From contig DASUSH010000044.1 in assembly GCA_036375215.1 (NCBI GenBank), positions 1 to 12,545 of the forward strand: a DNA stretch of 12,545 nucleotides, in the 5' to 3' direction. This document shows positions 6,838 through 12,545 of the stretch, piece by piece. Each line of letters starts with the position of its first letter. The first letter of the stretch is position 1. The translations under genes were made by a program, and so were the position numbers. The stretch is from DASUSH01 sp036375215 (GTDB taxonomy: Bacteria; Actinomycetota; Thermoleophilia; Solirubrobacterales; 70-9). Under the pieces are notes generated by a model that searched no databases, was not told the origin of the DNA, and saw only the letters and a list, made by a program, of their open reading frames with translations.

Positions 6838-7212
6838 CTACCGGCGCGCGGCGAGGCGCGCCGCGACCGCCGCGAGCAGGACGGCCGCGGCGGCGATCAG
6901 CGGCGGCCGTGGGTCGCGGATCCTGCGGAAGCTCGCCTCGCCGCCGCGGATCTCGATGAACCCGATCGGCCGGACGAGCCCGCCGCCGCCACCGCCGCTC
7001 CCCTCCTCGCCGTCGCCGACACCGCCGCCACCGCCGAATCCCCACATCGCGCGCGCGACCGGGATCACGCTCACTCCGCCGCGCTCGACCACGTCGCCGA
7101 ACACCGCCTCCGCCCTGGCCGCGCCGCTCATGCGCTGGGCGAGGCGCTCGACGAAGTCGCCGGCGCCGGCGCTCGCCTCGATCTCCGCCCTGACATCGTC
7201 GAGGCCGGCCAT
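6838..7212 (-). CDS. GerW (YtfJ)-family sporulation-type protein
   Basis: The 124-residue product contains AVFGDVVERGGVSVIPVARAMWGFGGGGG (36-64), then a long glycine-rich stretch (60-78), then RPIGFIEI (81-88). This is the signature of the GerW/YtfJ family, named for a Bacillus spore germination protein but widespread in actinobacteria that make no endospores. A hydrophobic segment at 103-121 ending in AARR could anchor it to the membrane. The molecular role is unknown here. ATG 7212 is the only start in the open frame before the conserved part, and no Shine-Dalgarno is visible. It starts 46 nt after the LLM stop and ends 4 nt before the LOG start, so it is probably the middle gene of a three-gene operon. 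Confidence 0.85.
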   Translation of the reverse strand: MAGLDDVRAEIEASAGAGDFVERLAQRMSGAARAEAVFGDVVERGGVSVIPVARAMWGFGGGGGVGDGEEGSGGGGGGLVRPIGFIEIRGGEASFRRIRDPRPPLIAAAAVLLAAVAARLAARR

Positions 7213-7258
7213 CGCTAGGGGCGCTCGGTCTCGAGGTCGCGTGGCATCGGCCGGGCGG

Positions 7259-8209
7259 CTAGCGTGGCGCCAGCGCCTCGATCAGGTCGTCAAGCTTGTC
7301 GGGCGTCGCGATCGGGGTGATCACCGGGCAGGTGATGCCCCCCTCGACGTAGGCCTCGAGGCGGTCGACCATCCGCTCGGGCTCGCCGAAGATGAAGGTG
7401 TCCTCGATCAGCTCCCACGGCGCCGCCGCGATCGCCGCCGCGCGGTCCTTGCGGGCCCAGGCCTCGACCATCTCGTCGATCGCCTCGCCGTGGCCGAGCC
7501 AGCGGAAGAAGGCCTCGTAGAACGGGACGGTGATGTAGGAGGCGAACATGAACCGCGCCAGGGGCTCGACCTGCTCGCGCGGCCCGGCGAGGCAGAAGAA
7601 GCGGCAGAGGAGCTCGAAGCCCTCCGGGGCGCCCTCGAGCCCCTCCTTCACCTGCGGGAGGCCACCGAGCGGGAGGAAGTTCGTGAACGCGCCGTCCGCC
7701 TTCTCGACCGCGAGCCGCAGCATCTTGCCGCGCAGCGCCGCGAGGATCACGGGGATCGGCTCGGCCGGCGCCGTCTCGAGCTTGAAGCCGCCCTCGGCCG
7801 AGCGCTCGCCGGCGAGCACGGGCCGCAGCCAGTCGACGGTCTCCTCGATCTTCGCGAGCGGCCGCTCGAGCGGGATCCCGTTCCAACCCTCGACGATGCG
7901 GTCCGACGAGGCGCCGATGCCGAGCGCGAAGCGGTCGCCGGAGGCGTCGGCGAGCGCCGCGGTCTGCTGGGCGAGCAGCGCCCGGCCGCGGGTGTAGACG
8001 CCGACGACGCCGGTCCCGAGCCGCACGTTCTCGGTCCAGGCCGCGGCGAGCGCGAGCGGGGTGAACCCGTCCGGGCCCTGCGTCTCGCCGCTCCAGATGT
8101 CGGTGTACCCGGCGGCCTCGGCCCGGCGGACGTGCGCCTCGCTCGCGGCGATGCCGGTCATCGGGAGCGGCAGGGTGAGTCCCCAGCGTTGGTTCGGGCT
8201 CGGCGCCAT
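7259..8209 (-). CDS. LLM-class (luciferase-like) flavin/F420-dependent oxidoreductase
   Basis: The 316-residue product has the TIM-barrel luciferase-like monooxygenase pattern: RWGLTLPLP at the first strand, RRAEAAGYTDIWSGE, TENVRLGTGVVGVYTR (59-74), ALADASGDRFALGIGASS with its glycine-rich turn, and a C-terminal FGEPERMVDRLEAYVEGG. Actinobacterial members mostly use coenzyme F420 and some use FMN; the sequence alone does not decide, and the substrate is unknown. ATG 8209 fits the family N-terminus and lies 10 nt after a TAGGGT box. It is divergent from the four-helix membrane protein gene and appears to lead an operon with the GerW-like and LOG genes. Confidence 0.92.
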   Translation of the reverse strand: MAPSPNQRWGLTLPLPMTGIAASEAHVRRAEAAGYTDIWSGETQGPDGFTPLALAAAWTENVRLGTGVVGVYTRGRALLAQQTAALADASGDRFALGIGASSDRIVEGWNGIPLERPLAKIEETVDWLRPVLAGERSAEGGFKLETAPAEPIPVILAALRGKMLRLAVEKADGAFTNFLPLGGLPQVKEGLEGAPEGFELLCRFFCLAGPREQVEPLARFMFASYITVPFYEAFFRWLGHGEAIDEMVEAWARKDRAAAIAAAPWELIEDTFIFGEPERMVDRLEAYVEGGITCPVITPIATPDKLDDLIEALAPR

Positions 8210-8219
8210 CGGCCGCGCG

Positions 8220-8225
8220 ACCCTA
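8220..8225 (-). promoter_or_regulatory. -10 box TAGGGT of the LLM operon
   Basis: On the minus strand GCGTTAGGGTCGCG contains TAGGGT ending 10 nt before ATG 8209, so the mRNA would be leaderless or have only a few leading bases. It shares GTTAGGGTCG with the LapA-like promoter. No -35 match is visible. Confidence 0.5.
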
Positions 8226-8236
8226 ACGCTTGTCGC

Positions 8237-8266
8237 TTTACCGCCGCCGCGTTCCTGGGATAGGCT
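8237..8266 (+). promoter_or_regulatory. Promoter of the four-helix membrane protein gene
   Basis: The -10 box TAGGCT (8261-8266) ends 8 nt before GTG 8275. TTTACC (8237-8242), 18 nt upstream, is a weak -35 candidate. The divergent LLM -10 box is 35 bp away, so this short intergenic region serves both genes. Confidence 0.5.
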
Positions 8267-8274
8267 CGCGACAG

Positions 8275-8778
8275 GTGGACTTCTCAGTGCTTAACCAGAG
8301 GCGGGTGGTCCTGGGCGCCGCGGCGTCGATCCTGCTGCTCCTCGCCCTCTTCTTCCTGCCCTGGTACGAGCTCGACCAGAACCCGCAGCGGGTCGGCCCG
8401 GACGCCTCGGCCGACGCCTTCATCTGCGGCGAGGGCGAGTACAGCTGCACGGGCTGGGAGACCTTCCCGATCATGCGCTGGCTGCTCCTCGCCGCCGCGT
8501 TCGCGCCCGCGATCCTCGGCTGGATCCTCGTCCGCGGCCACAAGCTCTCCTGGGCGCCCGGCGAGCTCACGATGGTCGTCGGCTTCACGGCCTTCGTGCT
8601 CATCCTCTACAACGGCGTCATCGACAGGCCCGGCGTCCAGATCGCCGAGGCCGGCGTCAGCATCGACTACGGCTACTGGGTCGCGCTCCTGGCCACCGCG
8701 ATGATGGCCGCGACCGGCTTCCTGCGCTCGCAGGAGAGCGGCGGCCGAAAGCAGCGCAAAGCCCCCGGCACCGTCTGA
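8275..8778 (+). CDS. Four-helix integral membrane protein, unknown function
   Basis: I do not recognise a named family. The 167-residue product has four predicted membrane helices (about 11-29, 68-86, 98-115 and 133-150). A polar loop of roughly 38 residues between helices 1 and 2 carries two cysteines (C51, C58) that could form a disulfide if it faces outside, and the C-terminus is basic (GGRKQRKAP). The frame stays open upstream to a TTG at 8230, but GTG 8275 is preferred because TAGGCT lies exactly 8 nt before it and because the peptide encoded upstream is not membrane-like. A 7-bp hairpin follows the stop. It neighbours glpX on the same strand, but glpX has its own promoter, so no functional link is implied. 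Confidence 0.8.
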   Translation: MDFSVLNQRRVVLGAAASILLLLALFFLPWYELDQNPQRVGPDASADAFICGEGEYSCTGWETFPIMRWLLLAAAFAPAILGWILVRGHKLSWAPGELTMVVGFTAFVLILYNGVIDRPGVQIAEAGVSIDYGYWVALLATAMMAATGFLRSQESGGRKQRKAPGTV

Positions 8779-8781
8779 TCA

Positions 8782-8800
8782 GCTCGTCGCGAAGACGAGC
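8782..8800 (+). terminator. Hairpin after the four-helix protein gene, possible terminator
   Basis: A perfect 7-bp stem GCTCGTC/GACGAGC with loop GCGAA starts 4 nt after the stop codon. No T-run follows, so it may be a terminator of the U-tract-free kind proposed for actinobacteria, or only an mRNA 3'-end structure. The ~130 nt from here to the glpX promoter show no other gene. Confidence 0.4.
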
Positions 8801-8930
8801 CGCATCGCCCCGGCCCTGAACGCTCTGGACGTCGTCACGCAGGCTCATCCTCGCCGAGGCCATCGTCATCTCGCCAACCTGAACGCCGTGCCTGACGCGC
8901 GGTTCAGCTTCGTCGCGGGCGACCATCTCG

Positions 8931-8936
8931 TAGGCT
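8931..8936 (+). promoter_or_regulatory. -10 box TAGGCT of glpX (leaderless-type)
   Basis: TAGGCT ends 8 nt before ATG 8945, the same arrangement as for dacB and the gene at 8275. No strong -35 box is seen in the 17-19 nt spacing range. It supports ATG 8945 over the in-frame GTG at 8888, which would lie upstream of the transcript. Confidence 0.55.
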
Positions 8937-8944
8937 CCCGGCCG

Positions 8945-9961
8945 ATGGGGATCATCTCTCACGACGTCCGCTCCGGCTCGAAGCCGGACCGAAACCTCGC
9001 CCTGGAGCTCGTCCGTGTGACCGAGGCCGCGGCGCTCTCCGCCGCGCGCTGGGTCGGCAAGGGCGCGAAGGAGGACGCCGACCAGGCGGCGGTCGACGCG
9101 ATGCGGCTGATGCTCGAGACGGTGCCGATGGACGGGATCGTCGTGATCGGCGAGGGCGAGAAGGACGAGGCCCCGATGCTCTTCAACGGCGAGGAGATCG
9201 GCGACGGCAGCCCGCCGCGCGTCGACATCGCGGTCGACCCGCTCGAGGGCACCACCCTGACCGCGCGCGGGATGCCCTCGGCGCTCGCCGTGATCGCGCT
9301 CTCCGAGCGCGGCACGATGTTCGACCCCGGGCCCTGCGTCTACATGGAGAAGCTCGCCGGCTCGCCGCGCATCGCCGACTGCCTGAGCCTCGACCACTCG
9401 CTCACCGACGTGATCCGCAGCGTCGCCGAGAAGAAGGGCGTCTCGCCCGGGGACGTCACCGTGATCATGCTCGACCGCGAGCGCCACGCCGAGGGGGTCG
9501 AGGAGATCCGCGAGGTCGGCGCCCGAATCCGCTTCATCTCCGACGGCGACGTCTCGGCGGCGATGATCGCGGTCAGCGAGGGGACCGGCGTCGACCTGCT
9601 CTGGGGGATCGGCGGCACCCCGGAGGGCGTGCTCTCCGCGGCGGCGATCAAGAGCCTCGGCGGGCAGCTCCTCGGCCGGCTGTGGCCGCGCGACGACGAG
9701 GAGCGCAAGGCCGCGGTGGACGCCGGCTACGACCTCGACCGCGTGCTCACGGTCGACGACCTCGTCAGGGGCAACGACGTCTTCTTCGCCGCCACCGGCG
9801 TCACCGACGGCGACACCCTCCAGGGCGTCCGCTACCTCCCCGACGGCAAGGCCTCGACGACCTCGCTGGTGATGCGCTCGCGCTCGGGGACCGTGCGCGA
9901 GATCACCGCCCGCCACGACCGCGCCAAGCTGCGCGAGGTCGTCGGCGAGCGCTACGGCTGA
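8945..9961 (+). CDS. glpX: Fructose-1,6-bisphosphatase class II (GlpX)
   Basis: Hydrolyses fructose 1,6-bisphosphate to fructose 6-phosphate, the committed step of gluconeogenesis, in the cytoplasm; many actinobacteria have this as their only FBPase. The 338-residue product shows PDRNLALELVRVTEAAA (14-30), the metal-binding D46 region, VIGEGEKDEAPMLF (67-80), DPLEGT (98-103), VIMLDRERH, FISDGDVSAA and LWGIGGTPEGV, all in the normal order for lithium-sensitive GlpX enzymes. An in-frame GTG at 8888 would add 19 residues not typical of the family; ATG 8945 is 8 nt after TAGGCT. It converges on the YihY gene across a ~150-bp gap with palindromes. Confidence 0.96.
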   Translation: MGIISHDVRSGSKPDRNLALELVRVTEAAALSAARWVGKGAKEDADQAAVDAMRLMLETVPMDGIVVIGEGEKDEAPMLFNGEEIGDGSPPRVDIAVDPLEGTTLTARGMPSALAVIALSERGTMFDPGPCVYMEKLAGSPRIADCLSLDHSLTDVIRSVAEKKGVSPGDVTVIMLDRERHAEGVEEIREVGARIRFISDGDVSAAMIAVSEGTGVDLLWGIGGTPEGVLSAAAIKSLGGQLLGRLWPRDDEERKAAVDAGYDLDRVLTVDDLVRGNDVFFAATGVTDGDTLQGVRYLPDGKASTTSLVMRSRSGTVREITARHDRAKLREVVGERYG

Positions 9962-10000
9962 GCCGGCTGCCCTCGAAGTGACGAACGTCGATTCACTCAC

Positions 10001-10029
10001 CCACGGTGTGGAAAAGTCCACGCGCGTGG
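10001..10029. repeat. Cluster of short palindromes between glpX and yihY-like gene
   Basis: Alternating CCAC and GTGG units occur at 10001, 10008, 10017 and 10026. They include the perfect 12-bp palindrome CCACGCGCGTGG (10018-10029) and the hairpin GTGGA-AAAG-TCCAC just before it. The gap (9962-10110) lies between convergent genes, so a bidirectional terminator or mRNA-end structure is the simplest reading. No ORF with family features was found in the gap. Confidence 0.4.
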
Positions 10030-10110
10030 GCGCGGGAACGTCCGGCGCGCGGGTCCACAGCAGAACCGATTCGGCCACGAATCACACCGCTTTGGGTGAC
10101 CGCGGGCCGC

Positions 10111-11061
10111 CTACCCGTACCTGATCGCCGTGAAGCCCTCGACGAGGGTGCCGGTGCGGTCGACCTCGTGGCGCAGGGCGTTGATCACGGCCCCGGCGAG
10201 GATGCCGAGGGCGAGCAGGTAGAACCAGACGAGCGCGATCAGGAAGAAGCCGATCGCGCCGCCGATCTCCTTCACCGAGGAGACCTCGAAGAAGTAGAGC
10301 GGGAACACCCACTGGGCGATGCCGGCGGTGATCGTCAGGAAGAGCGCGCCCGGCCAGACTGCCCGCCACGGCATGTGGCCCTTGGGGACGAAGTAGTAGA
10401 TGATGCTCGCGATCACGAAGGTCAGCGTCAGCGCGCCTACGAGCAGGATGGCGTTCGGGAGGAAGCTCAGCTCGCCGAGGCCGAACGGGAGGTCGCTCGC
10501 CCCCCGCAAGAACGCTCCCTCGAGCACCGGGATCATCGCCGTGGAGGCGAAGAAGAGCACCGTCACCACGAGCATCATCAGGGAGAAGCGCTTCTGCTCC
10601 CACCACCCCCGGCACTCCACGTGGTAGATGCGGCAAAAGGACGTGTCCAGGGACCCCCAGAACGACGTGCCGATCCAGATCGCACCGACCGCGGCGAGGA
10701 CGCCGATCGTCGTCGAGCTCTCGCGGATGTTGCCCAGCGTGTTCTCGAGGGTCTCCTGGCCGACGGCGGGGAAGAGCTTCTCGAGGTCGTCGATCACGCT
10801 CGCCTCGATCGTGGGGCTCTCGATCACCTGGCCGAAGATGAAGAGGACGAGCAGCGCGAACGGGAACAGCGCCAGCATCAGGTTGTAGGCGACCATTCCG
10901 GCGAGCCCCGTGATGCCCTCGCGGTAGGCGCGGTGCCAGAACGCCCGCAGGTAGACCCAGAGCCCGCGGCCCATCCGCTCGAAGAGCTCGCGCGACTCGG
11001 TCTGGGGACCGGGGTCGGCTGCCGGGGCCTCTTCGGCGCGGTCAGCCTCCACCGGGCTCAA
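10111..11061 (-). CDS. YihY/virulence factor BrkB family membrane protein
   Basis: The 316-residue product has a polar N-terminus followed by six likely membrane helices (about 52-80, 116-136, 160-185, 202-225, 233-256 and 267-292). It carries typical family stretches: GMVAYNLMLALFPFALLV, IYYFVPKGHMPWRAVWPGAL and the final helix with GAVINA. The family is widespread, sometimes misnamed ribonuclease BN, and its transport or envelope role is not established. The TTG at 11061 overlaps the TGA of the upstream gene (TTGA), implying translational coupling; a GTG at 11052 is an alternative. Neither has a clear Shine-Dalgarno. It ends facing glpX. Confidence 0.92.
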   Translation of the reverse strand: MSPVEADRAEEAPAADPGPQTESRELFERMGRGLWVYLRAFWHRAYREGITGLAGMVAYNLMLALFPFALLVLFIFGQVIESPTIEASVIDDLEKLFPAVGQETLENTLGNIRESSTTIGVLAAVGAIWIGTSFWGSLDTSFCRIYHVECRGWWEQKRFSLMMLVVTVLFFASTAMIPVLEGAFLRGASDLPFGLGELSFLPNAILLVGALTLTFVIASIIYYFVPKGHMPWRAVWPGALFLTITAGIAQWVFPLYFFEVSSVKEIGGAIGFFLIALVWFYLLALGILAGAVINALRHEVDRTGTLVEGFTAIRYG

Positions 11062-11408
11062 CGGCGCTCGATCGTGCCGCGAATCGCCCCCAGCGCCCCA
11101 CCCGCGGCCTTGAGGCCGAGGCCCACCGTCCCGCTTGCGACCGCCACGCCGACGCGGGCGACGCCGGCGAGCGCGTCGCCGACTCCCGGCTGCGCCGCGG
11201 GCGGCCGCGGCGGCGGCGTGTCATCGCGCTCGGAGTCGCGGTTGGCGGCGGCGCGGGTCGCGCGCTCGGCCGAGGCGCGCGAGCGCGCCGCGCTGCTTGC
11301 GCGCTTCTCCGCCGCCTCGTCGCGGCGCGGGCTCCTGCGCCCGGGCCGGGTGCGGGGAAGGCGGCCGAGGATCTCCTCGTCCTCGCGCTCCCGTCCGGAT
11401 TCGCTCAT
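11058..11408 (-). CDS. Small basic protein with glycine-rich hydrophobic C-terminus, unknown function
   Basis: I do not recognise a family. The 116-residue product has a charged, probably disordered first half (EEILGRLPRTRPGRRSPRRD at 11-30, then Ala/Arg/Ser-rich), a short proline-rich hinge (64-74), and a Gly/Ala/Val-rich segment (75-110) that could be a membrane-associated or amphipathic helix, ending in IERR. The open frame extends upstream to 11513, but that part is proline-rich and is not coding-like. ATG 11408 has GGGAG three bases upstream, and GAGAAT seven bases upstream could be a degenerate -10 box. Its stop overlaps the start of the YihY-family gene, so the two are probably made together and may work together at the membrane. 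Confidence 0.68.
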   Translation of the reverse strand: MSESGREREDEEILGRLPRTRPGRRSPRRDEAAEKRASSAARSRASAERATRAAANRDSERDDTPPPRPPAAQPGVGDALAGVARVGVAVASGTVGLGLKAAGGALGAIRGTIERR

Positions 11409-11486
11409 CGCTCCCATTCTCACAGCCCATGCCGGACGTGGCGCCGCCGGGGGGCGTAACTCCGGCCCCCGCAACGTGTTGGAGGG

Positions 11487-11509
11487 AAGCCCGCGCGGGT
11501 CGCGGGCTT
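11487..11509. repeat. Strong 9-bp inverted repeat upstream of the rpoD promoter
   Basis: AAGCCCGCG and CGCGGGCTT form a perfect 9-bp stem around CGGGT, ending 8 nt before the rpoD -35 box. Genes on both sides are transcribed away from it, so it is not an ordinary terminator for either of them. It could be an operator, a barrier to stray transcription, or part of an unrecognised transcript. The rest of the 261-bp intergenic stretch (11409-11669) holds the rpoD promoter and leader, and no gene I can support. Confidence 0.5.
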
Positions 11510-11517
11510 GCACCGCT

Positions 11518-11545
11518 TTGACTTCAAAAAATGAAGCACTACGAT
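11518..11545 (+). promoter_or_regulatory. rpoD promoter, TTGACT-N16-TACGAT
   Basis: The -35 box TTGACT (11518-11523) and the -10 box TACGAT (11540-11545) are separated by 16 nt and lie in an AT-rich island unlike the surrounding DNA. A transcription start near 11552 would give a leader of about 118 nt. The spacer contains a perfect inverted repeat, CTTCA-AAAAA-TGAAG (11522-11536), which could be an operator or simply part of the AT-rich spacer. Confidence 0.68.
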
Positions 11546-11656
11546 TGCCTCACGCCTGCGGCCTACCGCGCGGAAGCGGCCTCGAAACGACCGGCTAAGG
11601 GCTCCCAGCGACGAAACCGATACTCGAAGAGCGACGTACTAGAGACCTGAAGGGAC

Positions 11657-11661
11657 GAGGA
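11657..11661 (+). promoter_or_regulatory. Shine-Dalgarno sequence of rpoD
   Basis: GAGGA lies 8 nt before ATG 11670 and supports that start over the in-frame GTG at 11676. It is one of the few clear ribosome-binding sites in the window, contrasting with the SD-less starts elsewhere. Confidence 0.6.
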
Positions 11662-11669
11662 CGGATCGA

Positions 11670-12545
11670 ATGCTTGTGACGGAGCTGCAGGAGCTCGAGG
11701 AGGTCAAGGGGCTCCTCCAGAAGGGCCAGCAGGTCGGGGTGCTGAGCTACGGGGAGGTCGCCACCGCGGTGTCCGAGGTGGACGTCGACGAAGGCGACAT
11801 CGAGGAGCTCTACGGGCACATCGAGAAGAACGGGATCGAGCTGGTCGAGGACCGCGACCCCGCCCAGGCCCCCTCGCCCGACGCGCCTCCCGCCGACGGC
11901 CGCCGCGGCCGCCGCCGCCGCCAGGCCGCACTCGACCTGAAGCCCGACATGACGACGGACAGCCTGCAGCTGTTCCTCAAGGACATCGGCAAGGTCCGCC
12001 TGCTCACCGCCCAGGAGGAGGTCGACCTGGCGAAGCGCATCGAGCGCGGCGACCTCGACGCCAAGCAGAAGATGGTCGAGTCGAACCTCCGCCTCGTCGT
12101 CTCGATCGCCAAGAACTACCGCAACCAGGGCCTGCCCTTCCTCGACCTGATCCAGGAGGGGACGCTCGGCCTCGTCCGCGCCGCCGAGAAGTTCGACTAC
12201 CGCAAGGGTTTCAAGTTCTCGACCTACGCGACCTGGTGGATCCGCCAGGCGATCGCCCGCGCGCTCGCCGACAAGGCGCGCACGATTCGCATCCCGGTGC
12301 ACGTCGTCGAGAAGCTGAACAAGATCGGCCGCGCGGAGCGCAAGCTCGTCACCGAGCTCGGCCGCGAGCCGACGCCGGAGGAGATCGCCGAGGTCACCGG
12401 CATCGATCCCGAGGAGGTCGACTCGATCAAGCGCTCGGCGCAGGCCCCGGTCTCGCTCGAGAAGCCGGTCGGCGACGAGGAGGAGTCCGAGTTCGGGCAG
12501 TTCATCGCCGACGAGCGGGCCGAGTCGCCCTACGAGCGCGCCGCC
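11670..12545 (+). CDS. rpoD: Primary RNA polymerase sigma factor RpoD/SigA (3' end outside window)
   Basis: The housekeeping sigma factor, directing RNA polymerase to -35/-10 promoters. The first 292 residues are present and open to the window edge. Region 1.1 (about 4-60) is present, followed by an acidic/proline and arginine-rich linker (61-85). Region 1.2 starts near 95 (DSLQLFLKDIGKVRLLTAQEE). Region 2 includes NLRLVVSIAKNYRNQGLPFLDLIQEG (139-164) and the -10-reading KFSTYATWWIRQAI (182-195), then IRIPVHVVEKLNKI (207-219). Region 3 follows (ELGREPTPEEIAEVTGI, then PVSLEKPVGDEEESEFGQFIADE). Region 4, which reads the -35 box, lies beyond the window. The presence of region 1.1 and the near-perfect region 2 argue for the primary rather than an alternative sigma factor. 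Confidence 0.97.
   Translation, partial: MLVTELQELEEVKGLLQKGQQVGVLSYGEVATAVSEVDVDEGDIEELYGHIEKNGIELVEDRDPAQAPSPDAPPADGRRGRRRRQAALDLKPDMTTDSLQLFLKDIGKVRLLTAQEEVDLAKRIERGDLDAKQKMVESNLRLVVSIAKNYRNQGLPFLDLIQEGTLGLVRAAEKFDYRKGFKFSTYATWWIRQAIARALADKARTIRIPVHVVEKLNKIGRAERKLVTELGREPTPEEIAEVTGIDPEEVDSIKRSAQAPVSLEKPVGDEEESEFGQFIADERAESPYERAA

Noticed and set aside
6770..8263. 497-codon plus-strand frame across the LLM and GerW-like genes
   Set aside because: It spans two recognisable minus-strand genes and their promoter, and its composition is repetitive and motif-free.
8801..8930. Possible small gene between the four-helix protein and glpX, on either strand
   Set aside because: The candidate minus-strand frame runs antisense into the membrane protein gene and has no motif or start signal; the plus-strand GTG at 8888 only extends glpX with non-family residues.
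8657..10078. 473-codon open frame on the minus strand opposite glpX
   Set aside because: It lies antisense to a clear GlpX coding sequence, its product is Arg/Asp/Val/Ala-biased low-complexity sequence with no family motif, and such frames are expected where third codon positions are nearly all G/C.
11409..11517. Possible tRNA or small RNA gene in the GC-rich intergenic stretch before rpoD
   Set aside because: Only the 9-bp hairpin is convincing; no cloverleaf arms or T-loop pattern could be fitted, and no promoter or terminator for a small RNA was seen.
10006..11598. 530-codon open frame on the plus strand opposite the yihY-like and small basic protein genes
   Set aside because: Its product is a run of charged residues with no motif, while the opposite strand encodes a recognisable six-helix YihY protein. 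It is a mirror frame.

Overview
This is a GC-rich, gene-dense stretch of a bacterial chromosome with almost no non-coding DNA. The organism is most likely a high-GC actinobacterium, and the gene mix and style suggest the Thermoleophilia/Solirubrobacterales side. That placement is inferred from GC-rich third codon positions, an actinobacterial-type class II FBPase, a GerW-type protein, an LLM-family flavin oxidoreductase, ergothioneine genes and -10 boxes of the TAnnnT type. No marker here fixes the taxon. I see no mobile element, CRISPR array, tRNA or rRNA.

Layout. 1-96 (+) is the tail of an unrecognised gene. 108-1667 (+) is a PBP4/DacB-type D-Ala-D-Ala carboxypeptidase. It converges on 1677-1928 (-), a small LapA-domain membrane protein. 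1994-2929 (+) is a secreted or surface protein with a prepilin-like N-terminus and a Vps62-like C-terminal region. 3028-3795 (-) is an HSD10-like short-chain dehydrogenase. It diverges from 3846-5114 and 5111-6103 (+), egtB and egtD, a two-gene ergothioneine operon with an ATGA overlap. On the minus strand, a likely operon runs LLM-class oxidoreductase (8209-7259), GerW-like protein (7212-6838), LOG-family nucleotide phosphoribohydrolase (6833-6081); its end overlaps the end of egtD. 8275-8778 (+) is a four-helix membrane protein and 8945-9961 (+) is glpX. Converging on glpX is a minus-strand pair: a 116-residue basic protein of unknown function (11408-11058), translationally overlapping a YihY/BrkB membrane protein (11061-10111). 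Finally, 11670-12545 (+) is the start of the primary sigma factor gene, cut by the window edge.

The genes do not form one pathway. They are housekeeping and redox/envelope functions: peptidoglycan trimming, ergothioneine synthesis, gluconeogenesis, acyl-CoA or alcohol oxidation, nucleotide salvage and transcription initiation.

The most interesting signal is regulatory. TAGGCT occurs exactly 8 nt before the start codon of dacB (94-99), of the four-helix protein (8261-8266) and of glpX (8931-8936). The related TAGGGT/TAAGGT boxes sit 8-10 nt before the starts of lapA-like, LLM and SDR genes. Such spacing predicts leaderless or nearly leaderless mRNAs, and it also decides several start codons. 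By contrast, rpoD has a TTGACT-N16-TACGAT promoter, a ~118-nt leader and a Shine-Dalgarno sequence. Second in interest are the minimal egtBD cassette and the prepilin-like/Vps62-like fusion protein.
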